6,635 nt of DNA from Methylococcaceae bacterium (GCA_030618325.1 JAUXDP010000179.1:1-6635), one strand, 5' to 3'. Positions 1-6,568 are shown, numbered from the stretch's first letter. Program-made: numbers and translations. The notes: generated by a model not told the origin, from the sequence alone.

Positions 1-651
1 TCAACCGAAGGGGTGATTACTCATACCTTGGATCGGTTTGTTGCTTCACCCTTACAGATTTGTGGAGAAGTGGAAATCAGAATCCATCATAACCTGATTG
101 GTTCGGTATCTCAGTTGAACGAAATTACAGAAATATATTCCCATCAGCAATCATTAGGACAGTGTCGGAAATGGTTGAACAGGACGTTACCCGATGTTGC
201 TTTGACTGCGGTAAGTAGTAATGCAGAAGCAGCAAGGCTGGCAGTTGAGCACCCGGGAAAGGCTGCAATAGCCGGTGAAGTTGCTGCTGAATTGTATAAG
301 CTGAAAATTTTAGAAAAGCATATTGAAGATGAGAAGGACAACACCACGCGGTTCTTAATTATTGGGCAGCAAACTGCAAATAGCACCGGCAGTGATAAAA
401 CCTCATTACTCATCTCTACAGGAAATCAGCCTGGCGCTTTGCATAAAATACTCGAGCCTTTTGCTGAATTTGGTATCAGTATGAACCGAATTGAATCGCG
501 ACCTTCGCATCAGGCGTTATGGGAATATGTGTTTTTTATTGACATCGACGGTCATAGGCATGACGAACAAATTCGGAAAGTTCTTGAATCTTTAAATCAG
601 CGAGCTAATACCGTAAAAGTGTTAGGTTCTTATCCTAAAGCTGTACTATAA
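1..651 (+). CDS. pheA: Prephenate dehydratase part of P-protein, 5'-truncated by window edge
   Basis: Converts prephenate to phenylpyruvate in cytoplasmic phenylalanine synthesis. The reading frame is open from base 1, so the gene begins upstream. The first residues STEG continue the NSTEG motif of prephenate dehydratases, and the GTG at 13 is internal, not a start. Of the 216 visible residues, about 1-125 are the end of the dehydratase domain, with the hallmark Thr-Arg-Phe motif at 116-118 (bases 346-354). Residues about 134-212 are an ACT domain carrying GAL (145-147) and ESRP (165-168, bases 493-504), the two motifs that bind phenylalanine in E. coli P-protein. Feedback inhibition by phenylalanine is therefore expected. 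In this gene order pheA is normally fused to an N-terminal chorismate mutase. That part lies outside the window, so the fusion is inferred only. The stop is 12 nt before hisC. Confidence 0.96.
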   Translation, partial: STEGVITHTLDRFVASPLQICGEVEIRIHHNLIGSVSQLNEITEIYSHQQSLGQCRKWLNRTLPDVALTAVSSNAEAARLAVEHPGKAAIAGEVAAELYKLKILEKHIEDEKDNTTRFLIIGQQTANSTGSDKTSLLISTGNQPGALHKILEPFAEFGISMNRIESRPSHQALWEYVFFIDIDGHRHDEQIRKVLESLNQRANTVKVLGSYPKAVL

Positions 652-663
652 GTATCTTAAAGC

Positions 664-1770
664 GTGCAAAATAAAACTATTTACCAACTTGCAGGATCCG
701 GGATTCAACAGCTTGTACCTTACCAGCCAGGTAAGCCTGTAATCGAGTTGCAGCGCGAACTTGGCCTCGAAAAAATCATCAAACTGGCTTCGAATGAGAA
801 TCCATTAGGTCCAGGGCCGAAAACTGTTGCGGCCATACAATCAGCCTTGCCTGAGTTAGCAAGATATCCTGATGGTTCTGGTTTTGAATTAAAGCGTGCT
901 TTATCCGCAAAACATACTCTTGAAACTGAACAGATTACTCTGGGCAATGGCTCAAATGAAATTCTCGAATTATTAGCGCGAACGTTCTTGATCCCTGAGT
1001 CTGAAGTCATTTTTTCACAGCATTCCTTTGCTGTCTATCCATTGGTTACCCAAGCGGTAGGGGCAAAAGGTAAATCTGTACCTGCCTTGAACTATGGGCA
1101 TGACCTTGATGCTATGTTGGTGGCGGTTACAGCAAATACACGCATGGTATTTATAGCCAACCCTAATAATCCAACCGGTACTTATATACAGCATAATGAG
1201 GTTGAGGCTTTTATTAAAGCACTTCCTGAGCAGGTTTTGTGTGTGCTTGATGAGGCATATTATGAGTTTATTGATGCTAATGAACAGTTCGACTCCGTGA
1301 CCTGGCTTGATAGCTTTCCAAACCTGATTATTACTCGAACCTTTTCCAAGGCTTATGGGCTTGCTGGTTTAAGAATGGGCTATGGTTTATCTAGCACTCT
1401 AATCGCAGATTTGCTCAACAGGGTTAGGCAACCTTTTAATAACAATACACTAGCCTTGGTTGCTGCTGAAGCCGCCTTAGCTGATCACGAGTATTTACAG
1501 AAATCCCAGCAACTAAATTGCCAGGGGATGAAGCAATTAACTGATGCTTTTACTAGCCTGGGGTTATCGTGGATACCTTCATCCGGTAATTTTGTTTCAG
1601 TTGATGTGAAACGAGAGGGTCTACCCATTTATGAAGCATTATTAAGTAAAGGAGTGATAGTCAGGCCCATCGCAAATTATGAGATGCCTAATCATTTACG
1701 AATCAGTATTGGTCTCCGCGAAGAAAATCAATTTTTTATTGATGCACTCACTGCCGTTATAAATGATTAA
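664..1770 (+). CDS. hisC: Histidinol-phosphate / aromatic aminotransferase (PLP, fold type I)
   Basis: Cytoplasmic PLP-dependent aminotransferase of 368 residues, the usual HisC length. Conserved elements in order: ASNENPLGP (42-50), Tyr68 in RYPDG, GNGSNE (94-99) for the cofactor phosphate, Asn169 in NPNNPTG, Asp196 and Tyr199 in LDEAYYEF, the Schiff-base Lys229 in FSKAYGLAGLRMGYG, Arg237, and the substrate-carboxylate Arg346 in NHLRISIG. All key residues are present. The start is GTG: an in-frame TAA at 658-660 rules out any upstream start, and no ATG follows within the conserved N-terminus. No clear Shine-Dalgarno precedes it, so coupling to pheA 12 nt upstream is likely. Family knowledge: HisC copies in this aromatic cluster (called HisHb or HisC2 in pseudomonads) act on phenylpyruvate and 4-hydroxyphenylpyruvate or prephenate as well as histidinol phosphate. 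Exact specificity cannot be read from the sequence. Confidence 0.95.
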   Translation: MQNKTIYQLAGSGIQQLVPYQPGKPVIELQRELGLEKIIKLASNENPLGPGPKTVAAIQSALPELARYPDGSGFELKRALSAKHTLETEQITLGNGSNEILELLARTFLIPESEVIFSQHSFAVYPLVTQAVGAKGKSVPALNYGHDLDAMLVAVTANTRMVFIANPNNPTGTYIQHNEVEAFIKALPEQVLCVLDEAYYEFIDANEQFDSVTWLDSFPNLIITRTFSKAYGLAGLRMGYGLSSTLIADLLNRVRQPFNNNTLALVAAEAALADHEYLQKSQQLNCQGMKQLTDAFTSLGLSWIPSSGNFVSVDVKREGLPIYEALLSKGVIVRPIANYEMPNHLRISIGLREENQFFIDALTAVIND

Positions 1771-2649
1771 ATGATGTTTAATAAAATTTGTATTATTGGT
1801 GTTGGATTGATCGGTGGATCGATTGCACTTGCGGCTCGTAAAAATAAGCTTTGCTCGAACATTGTCGGATTTGGCAGACCTAAAAGTAGGGATAATCTTA
1901 TTTATGCTCAAACACAAGGTATCATTGATAGCTATTACTTTGATATGGATGCTGCGGTTCAAGATGCTGATTGTATTATTATAGCGACTCCGGTTGGAAC
2001 TACAGAAGCAGTGCTTGCTCAGCTTAAAGATTATTGGTCTGATACGGCTGTGTATACCGATGTGGGTAGCACCAAAGCTAGCGTAGTTGAAGCTGCGGAA
2101 AAAGTGTTTGGTTTTATTCCAGCAAATTTTGTTCCTGCACATCCTATTGCTGGAGCCGAACAAAGTGGCGCACAAGCTGCCATCAGTGATTTGTTTTTAG
2201 ACAAACGCCTGATTATTACCCCGACCAAGGTAACTTCACCTGGATCGCTTGGTTTAATACAAGATTTCTGGCAACAGATTGGTGCTCTAGTTTCGATAAT
2301 GGATATTCAACACCATGATGCCGTTCTTGCGGCAACCAGTCATCTTCCGCATGTTTTAGCGTATGCCCTGGTTGATTTATTGGCTAGAAAGGATGAGCAG
2401 AATGAGATTTTTAAATATGCGGCTGGCGGGTTTAAAGACTTTACCCGGATCGCTTCCAGTGATCCAGGAATGTGGCTGGATATTTGTTTAGCCAATAAAA
2501 ATGAAATAATAAAATTAATCCATCAGTTGCAGGGTGAAATGGAAAATATCGCTCAAATGCTGGAAAAAAATGATAGCCAGCAACTTTTCCATATATTTAG
2601 TAATGCTAAAAATGCACGGCAACGGTTTCTCAATTTTTATGAAAAATGA
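1771..2649 (+). CDS. tyrA: Prephenate (cyclohexadienyl) dehydrogenase
   Basis: Oxidative decarboxylation of prephenate and/or arogenate, the tyrosine branch. The protein has 292 residues and no chorismate mutase or ACT domain, so it is the compact cyclohexadienyl-dehydrogenase type. The Rossmann motif GVGLIGGS is at 10-17 and the second-strand end VGFGRPKS at 32-39. DVGSTK (97-102) holds a Ser matching the catalytic-site Ser of Aquifex TyrA. HPIAGAEQSG (124-133) holds the catalytic His124. TSHLPH (189-194) and FKDFTRIASSDPGMW (221-235, Arg226 for the substrate carboxylate) complete the active site. No acidic residue follows the second beta strand, which hints at NADP use. The start is ATG at 1771, directly after the hisC TAA; a second ATG at 1774 is equally possible. 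There is no Shine-Dalgarno, so coupling to hisC is likely. The stop overlaps the aroA start (ATGA). In pseudomonads this protein is fused to AroA; here it is separate. Confidence 0.95.
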   Translation: MMFNKICIIGVGLIGGSIALAARKNKLCSNIVGFGRPKSRDNLIYAQTQGIIDSYYFDMDAAVQDADCIIIATPVGTTEAVLAQLKDYWSDTAVYTDVGSTKASVVEAAEKVFGFIPANFVPAHPIAGAEQSGAQAAISDLFLDKRLIITPTKVTSPGSLGLIQDFWQQIGALVSIMDIQHHDAVLAATSHLPHVLAYALVDLLARKDEQNEIFKYAAGGFKDFTRIASSDPGMWLDICLANKNEIIKLIHQLQGEMENIAQMLEKNDSQQLFHIFSNAKNARQRFLNFYEK

Positions 2650-3965
2650 CTAAGTTAATAAATTTTATAGTTCAACCAGGTGGTTGTTTGCAGGGGCAGA
2701 TTAGAGTGCCTGGAGATAAATCTATTTCTCATCGCTCGATTATGTTGGGGGCTTTGGCTAATGGCACTACCCATGTCAAAGGTTTTCTGGAAGCAGAAGA
2801 TGCCTTGGCAACTTTGCAAGCGTTTCGAGATATGGGTGTGGAAATTCAGGGGCCTGAAGATGGCGAATTAACTATTCAAGGCGTAGGTATGCATGGGTTA
2901 AAAGCACCATCAAAACCTCTTGATGTTGGCAACTCGGGAACCTCAATGCGCCTATTGAGTGGTTTGCTGGCTGGCCAATCATTTGACAGTACGCTCATCG
3001 GGGATGAATCTTTATCCAAAAGACCGATGAAAAGAGTAACCAATCCGCTTGCTGAAATGGGTGCCAAGATTGATACCACAGAGTCAGGAACATCACCCTT
3101 GCATATTAATGGAGGGAAGACTTTGCACGGGATTGATTACGATATGCCGATGGCCAGTGCCCAGGTTAAATCTTGTGTGTTATTAGCTGGGTTATATGCG
3201 GAAGGAGAAACCTCTGTGACCGAACCAGCACCAACCCGAGATCATACTGAAAGAATGTTATCTGGTTTTGGCTATACGGTTGAACGCAATGGGAATAAGG
3301 TAACAGTCAATAGCAAAGGATCATTAACCGCCTGTGAAATTGATGTACCTAGTGATATTTCTTCAGCAGCATTTTTTTTGGTTGGAGCTTGTATTGCCGA
3401 AGGATCCGAGATTTTACTCAAGCATGTTGGCCTTAATCCAACCCGAACAGGTGTGATTGATATTCTCAAATTGATGGGTGCCGACATTGAAACCAGCAAT
3501 CTAAAAGTGATTGGAGGAGAGCCGGTAGCGGATATTAAAGTACGTTCCAGTCAATTAAAAGGCATTAATATTCCACCGGAATTAGTACCACTAGCTATTG
3601 ATGAATTCCCCGTCTTATTTATTGCCGCAGCCTGTGCAGAAGGCCGAACGGTTTTGACCAACGCACAAGAGCTGCGAGTTAAGGAATGTGACCGTATTCA
3701 GGTTATGGCAGATGGCTTGCAAACATTAGGTATTGATGCCGTAGCGACCGACGATGGCATGATTATTCAAGGTGGCCAATTGGGAGGCGGGGTGGTTGAG
3801 TCTCACGACGATCATCGTATTGCGATGTCATTTGCAATAGCCGGGTTGCGTGCCAATGCGCCGATTACCATTCAAGATTGTGCCAATGTTAACACCTCAT
3901 TTCCACCTTTCGTTTCATTGGCTGGTGATTTAGGTTTAGCAATTGAAAGCAAAGAAATATCATGA
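2646..3965 (+). CDS. aroA: 3-phosphoshikimate 1-carboxyvinyltransferase (EPSP synthase, class II type)
   Basis: Transfers enolpyruvyl from PEP to shikimate-3-phosphate, the sixth step of the shikimate pathway and the target of glyphosate. The protein has 439 residues. GDKSISHR (23-30) contains catalytic Lys25. DVGNSGTSMR (93-102) is the PEP/glyphosate loop, with Gly98 where E. coli has Gly96. Further motifs are SKRPM (124-128), SAQVK (171-175), RDHTE (198-202), NPTRTG (264-269), Asp319 in AIDEFPV, LRVKECDR (343-350, Glu347 and Arg350) and DDHRIAM (388-394). GDKS, SAQVK, RDHTE and NPTR together are the recognised signature of class II EPSP synthases, as in Bacillus and Agrobacterium CP4. The start ATG overlaps the tyrA stop by 4 nt and its own stop overlaps cmk by 4 nt, so it sits inside a translationally coupled operon. 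The cysteine in VKECDR, where Ser or Thr is common, looks harmless. Confidence 0.98.
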   Translation: MTKLINFIVQPGGCLQGQIRVPGDKSISHRSIMLGALANGTTHVKGFLEAEDALATLQAFRDMGVEIQGPEDGELTIQGVGMHGLKAPSKPLDVGNSGTSMRLLSGLLAGQSFDSTLIGDESLSKRPMKRVTNPLAEMGAKIDTTESGTSPLHINGGKTLHGIDYDMPMASAQVKSCVLLAGLYAEGETSVTEPAPTRDHTERMLSGFGYTVERNGNKVTVNSKGSLTACEIDVPSDISSAAFFLVGACIAEGSEILLKHVGLNPTRTGVIDILKLMGADIETSNLKVIGGEPVADIKVRSSQLKGINIPPELVPLAIDEFPVLFIAAACAEGRTVLTNAQELRVKECDRIQVMADGLQTLGIDAVATDDGMIIQGGQLGGGVVESHDDHRIAMSFAIAGLRANAPITIQDCANVNTSFPPFVSLAGDLGLAIESKEIS

Positions 3966-4615
3966 ATGTCCCTGTTTTAACCATTGATGGCCCAAGCGGG
4001 GCAGGAAAAGGGACAGTCAGCCGAGCCATCGCAAAAAAGTTAGGTTGGAATTATCTGGATAGTGGTTCTATCTACCGGTCGCTGGCTATTGCAACTTTAG
4101 ATCAGAATATAGATTTGCATGATGAAGCAGCTGTTGTAAAAGTGGCTCAGCAGATGAAGTTGGCCTTTGAATGTAATGAAGAATTAATCGTAAAGTTAGA
4201 TGATATTGATATTACGTCACGTTTGGCCACTGAAGAGACAGGGAGTGCGGCATCACAAATAGCTGCGTTACCTGATGTTAGAGGTGCTTTGATGGAAAAG
4301 CAGCGCGACTTCCAGAAATCGCCTGGTTTGGTTGCTGACGGACGAGATATGGGGACTGTGGTATTTCCAGAAGCGCAATATAAGGTTTTTTTAACAGCTG
4401 ATGCTGCAACACGAGCAGAAAGACGATATAAACAGTTGATTGAAAAAGGCATTTGTGCTAATCTTCCACAGATAACCCAAGAGATTGAACTGAGAGATAG
4501 GCGCGATAGCGAGCGCAGTATAGCACCTTTGGCTATGGCGGAAGGTGCTCTCTATATAGACTCTTCAAGTCTGAGTATAGCTACAGTGATTAATGAGATC
4601 CTCAGAATTGTTTAA
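3962..4615 (+). CDS. cmk: Cytidylate kinase
   Basis: Phosphorylates CMP and dCMP with ATP in pyrimidine nucleotide recycling; a soluble P-loop kinase. The 217 residues fit the usual bacterial length of about 220-230. The Walker A loop is GPSGAGKGT (10-18, Lys16). LDSGSIYR (32-39) and DGRDMGTVVFP (126-136, Arg128 and Asp129) are CMP-binding segments. The lid region RDRRDSERSIAPL (179-191) supplies the arginines that contact phosphates. The ATG overlaps the aroA TGA (ATGA), and upstream bases give only a weak A/G-rich ribosome site. Co-location with aromatic genes and rpsA is typical of gammaproteobacteria and reflects the supraoperon rather than a shared pathway. The gene is followed by a terminator-like hairpin, so some transcripts may end here while others continue into rpsA. 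Confidence 0.98.
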   Translation: MNVPVLTIDGPSGAGKGTVSRAIAKKLGWNYLDSGSIYRSLAIATLDQNIDLHDEAAVVKVAQQMKLAFECNEELIVKLDDIDITSRLATEETGSAASQIAALPDVRGALMEKQRDFQKSPGLVADGRDMGTVVFPEAQYKVFLTADAATRAERRYKQLIEKGICANLPQITQEIELRDRRDSERSIAPLAMAEGALYIDSSSLSIATVINEILRIV

Positions 4616-4631
4616 ATTTAAGGGTTTGAGG

Positions 4632-4664
4632 TGGTTGAGACAAAATAGTTCAACCGATTTTTTT
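4632..4664 (+). terminator. Candidate intrinsic terminator or attenuator between cmk and rpsA
   Basis: GGTTGA at 4633-4638 is complementary to TCAACC at 4650-4655. The outer pair T4632/G4656 and inner pair G4639/T4649 can add G-U wobbles, leaving a 9-11 nt loop. A run of seven T (4658-4664) follows after two bases. The stem is short with only three G-C pairs, so termination would be partial at best. It may limit read-through from the biosynthetic genes into rpsA. Confidence 0.5.
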
Positions 4665-4681
4665 AACTTTGAAATAGAAAA

Positions 4682-4709
4682 GCTTGTTTGCTAAGTATAT
4701 AAAACAAGC
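4682..4709 (+). promoter_or_regulatory. Perfect 8-bp inverted repeat in rpsA leader
   Basis: GCTTGTTT (4682-4689) is exactly complementary to AAACAAGC (4702-4709), with a 12-nt loop that is A/T-rich. It ends 14 nt before the rpsA ATG and just before the only Shine-Dalgarno-like bases. No T tract follows, so it is not a terminator. In E. coli and other gammaproteobacteria the rpsA leader folds into hairpins, has a weak ribosome site and is repressed by S1 itself. This hairpin is in the right place for such an element, but that role is inferred. Confidence 0.4.
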
Positions 4710-4711
4710 AC

Positions 4712-4715
4712 GGGA
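4712..4715 (+). promoter_or_regulatory. Weak ribosome binding site of rpsA
   Basis: GGGA at 4712-4715, followed by an A-rich stretch, is the only Shine-Dalgarno-like sequence. It lies 8 nt before the ATG at 4724. A poor site fits the known E. coli rpsA leader, where structure and A/U-rich sequence rather than a strong Shine-Dalgarno drive initiation. The start is confirmed by the conserved N-terminus MSESFAELFEESL. Confidence 0.5.
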
Positions 4716-4723
4716 AAAAAGAA

Positions 4724-6382
4724 ATGAGCGAGAGCTTTGCAGAATTATTTGAAGAAAGTTTAGCCAAGACCGAAATGCGTTCTGGCGCCATGTTAACGGG
4801 CACTGTTATTGATATCGAAAACGATATGGTAATAGTTAGCACACAATCAAAGTCAGAAGGGGTTATTCCTAAATGGCAATTTTTAGATGCGGCCGGTGAT
4901 CTGGAAGTCGAAGTGGGTGATGAGGTTGAAGTTGCTCTTGATATGTTTGAAGATGGTTTAGGTGCCACTCTTCTTTCCCGTGATAAAGCTAAGAAAAATC
5001 AAGCCTGGAGTGATCTGGAAAAAGCATTTGAAGCGGAAGAAACAATTATTGGCCGCATCAACGGTAAGGTCAGAGGTGGTTTTACAGTTGCAGTCGGTGC
5101 GTTACGTGCCTTTTTACCTGGCTCATTGGTTGATGTTCGTCCGATTAGAGATACCACTTTTCTTGAAGATCGCGACCTAGAATTCAAAGTAATTAAAATT
5201 GATCAAAAACGCAATAATGTTGTGTTATCTAGACGTGCTGTCGTTGAAAAAGAATACAGCGCAGAGAGAGAAGCATTACTTGAAACTTTACAAGATGGTG
5301 CGGTCGTAAACGGCATAGTAAAAAATCTTACCGACTACGGTGCATTTATCGATCTAGGCGGAATTGATGGTTTGTTACATATCACTGACATGGCTTGGCG
5401 TCGAGTTCGACATCCTTCTGAATGTGTTGAAATTGGTCAGGAAATTCAGGTTAAAGTACTGAAATATGAGAAAGAAAAAAGCCGTGTTTCTTTAGGTATG
5501 AAACAATTGGCAGAAGATCCATGGCAGAATATCGCACGCAGATACCCAGCTGGTACTCGGGTCTTCGGTAAAGTAAATAATTTAACGGATTATGGCTGTT
5601 TTATTGAAATTGAAGAAGGTGTTGAAGGGCTGGTGCATGTTTCTGAAATGGACTGGACCAATAAAAATGCAAATCCTTCTAAAGTAGTACAGTTAGGTGA
5701 TGAAATTGAAGTAATGATCCTGGAAATAGATGAGGACCGTCGTCGTATTTCACTAGGAATGAAACAGTGTAAACCAAATCCATGGGATGAATTCGCTACC
5801 ACTCATAACAAAGGCGATAAAATAAAAGGTAACATTAAGTCAATTACCGATTTTGGAATCTTTATAGGCCTGGAAGGCGGTATTGATGGTTTGGTCCATA
5901 TGTCTGATATTTCCTGGAATGATACGGGTGAAGCTGTTATTAGAGACTATAAAAGAGGTGATGAAGTTGAGACTGTTATTCTTGCCGTTGATTCTGAGCG
6001 TGAGCGCATTTCTCTCGGTATCAAGCAGCTGGAACAGGATCCATTCCAGAATTTTCTTGCTATCCATGAAAAAAATAGCATAGTTACCGGTATTATTAAA
6101 GAGATTGATGCCAAAGGAGCTGTTGTTACACTTGCAGATAGTGTTGAGGGCTACTTGAGAGCATCGGAAATTCAACGTGATCGTGTTGAAGATGCAAGAA
6201 CACACTTCAAAGAAGGCGACGAGGTAACTGCTAAATTTACGGGTGTTGATAAAAAGAATAAAACTATTTCGCTTTCAATTAAAGCAATAGAAATGGATGA
6301 TGACGCTAGCGCAATTAAAGATTTTTCAACTCAGGCGGCTTCACCAACATTGGGTGATATTTTTAAACAAATCGAAAAATAG
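4724..6382 (+). CDS. rpsA: 30S ribosomal protein S1
   Basis: Largest small-subunit ribosomal protein. It binds mRNA leaders and unfolds them for initiation, especially where the Shine-Dalgarno is weak. The 552 residues align nearly without gaps to E. coli S1 (557). There are six S1 (OB-fold) domains at about 21-87, 105-171, 192-260, 277-347, 364-434 and 451-520. The first two dock the protein on the ribosome; domains 3-5 carry the strongest RNA-binding repeats, such as NLTDYGAFIDLGG (201-213), NLTDYGCFIEIEEG and SITDFGIFIGLEGG. The C-terminal tail ends in PTLGDIFKQIEK, similar to the pseudomonad tail. Domain 1 is unusual: the normally conserved A-G-L-K-S-E stretch reads STQSKSE (39-45). Expression probably comes from its own leader plus read-through from cmk. 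A strong terminator follows. Confidence 0.99.
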   Translation: MSESFAELFEESLAKTEMRSGAMLTGTVIDIENDMVIVSTQSKSEGVIPKWQFLDAAGDLEVEVGDEVEVALDMFEDGLGATLLSRDKAKKNQAWSDLEKAFEAEETIIGRINGKVRGGFTVAVGALRAFLPGSLVDVRPIRDTTFLEDRDLEFKVIKIDQKRNNVVLSRRAVVEKEYSAEREALLETLQDGAVVNGIVKNLTDYGAFIDLGGIDGLLHITDMAWRRVRHPSECVEIGQEIQVKVLKYEKEKSRVSLGMKQLAEDPWQNIARRYPAGTRVFGKVNNLTDYGCFIEIEEGVEGLVHVSEMDWTNKNANPSKVVQLGDEIEVMILEIDEDRRRISLGMKQCKPNPWDEFATTHNKGDKIKGNIKSITDFGIFIGLEGGIDGLVHMSDISWNDTGEAVIRDYKRGDEVETVILAVDSERERISLGIKQLEQDPFQNFLAIHEKNSIVTGIIKEIDAKGAVVTLADSVEGYLRASEIQRDRVEDARTHFKEGDEVTAKFTGVDKKNKTISLSIKAIEMDDDASAIKDFSTQAASPTLGDIFKQIEK

Positions 6383-6387
6383 CTCTT

Positions 6388-6433
6388 TAAGATGGGCATA
6401 ATGTAGAGTAGCTATGCTATGCCCATTTTATTT
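6388..6433 (+). terminator. Rho-independent terminator after rpsA
   Basis: ATGGGCATA (6392-6400) pairs perfectly with TATGCCCAT (6418-6426). The stem extends outward through one G-U and three A-T pairs to about 13 bp (6388-6400 with 6418-6430), around a 17-nt loop. It begins six bases after the rpsA stop and runs into a T-rich tail (6426-6433, one A interrupting). This is a convincing intrinsic terminator, separating rpsA from ihfB. Confidence 0.85.
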
Positions 6434-6458
6434 GTTTCACTAAATCTAAAACATCAAT

Positions 6459-6484
6459 ATTCAGTCTGCTCCAGGCTGCTGAAT
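6459..6484. repeat. Short inverted repeat in rpsA-ihfB spacer
   Basis: ATTCAG (6459-6464) and CTGAAT (6479-6484) are perfectly complementary across a 14-nt gap, with a possible outer T-G wobble. No T tract follows. It could be a small operator or a chance match. It lies upstream of the candidate ihfB promoter. Confidence 0.25.
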
Positions 6485-6513
6485 GGTTATTAGATAAGTT
6501 GAGTGATCATTTC

Positions 6514-6541
6514 GTGCCACTTTCATTTTTGATGTTATAGA
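6514..6541 (+). promoter_or_regulatory. Candidate sigma-70 promoter for ihfB (extended -10)
   Basis: An extended -10 of the form TGnTATAnA occurs at 6533-6541 (TGTTATAGA). A weak -35 match, GTGCCA, lies at 6514-6519 with a 16-bp spacer. Transcription would start near 6548, about 30 nt before the ihfB start. The rpsA terminator upstream makes a separate ihfB promoter necessary or at least useful. The match is modest and comes from inspection only. Confidence 0.35.
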
Positions 6542-6568
6542 GGGCTTCACCCCATTTTTTTTGAATAC

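Noticed and set aside
13..15. GTG as the start of pheA
   Set aside because: The frame is open back to base 1 and encodes STEG, part of the conserved NSTEG dehydratase motif, so the gene is cut by the window edge.
1696..2175. 159-residue minus-strand reading frame opposite hisC/tyrA
   Set aside because: It lies antisense to two well-identified genes, is rich in Asn, Ser and Ile from the reversed codons, and shows no recognisable domain.
4669..4703. Sigma-70 promoter for rpsA (TTGAAA at 4669, TATAAA at 4698)
   Set aside because: The spacer is 23 bp, far from 17, and transcription would start after the leader hairpin. No better pair was found, so I leave the rpsA promoter uncalled.
4682..4709. 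The rpsA leader inverted repeat as a second terminator
   Set aside because: It is followed by CGGG and an A-rich stretch, with no T tract on the plus strand.
5840..6205. 121-residue minus-strand reading frame opposite rpsA
   Set aside because: It is antisense to S1 domains 5-6, which are strongly conserved at protein level on the plus strand, and has no family features.
4860..6260. Repeat array within rpsA
   Set aside because: The repeats are the normal six S1 domains of the protein. At DNA level they have diverged and are not a recombinational repeat.
6452..6464. IHF binding site in the ihfB upstream region
   Set aside because: ATCAA is present but the preceding base is C rather than A/T and the TTR half is missing. 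No better match was seen on either strand of the spacer.
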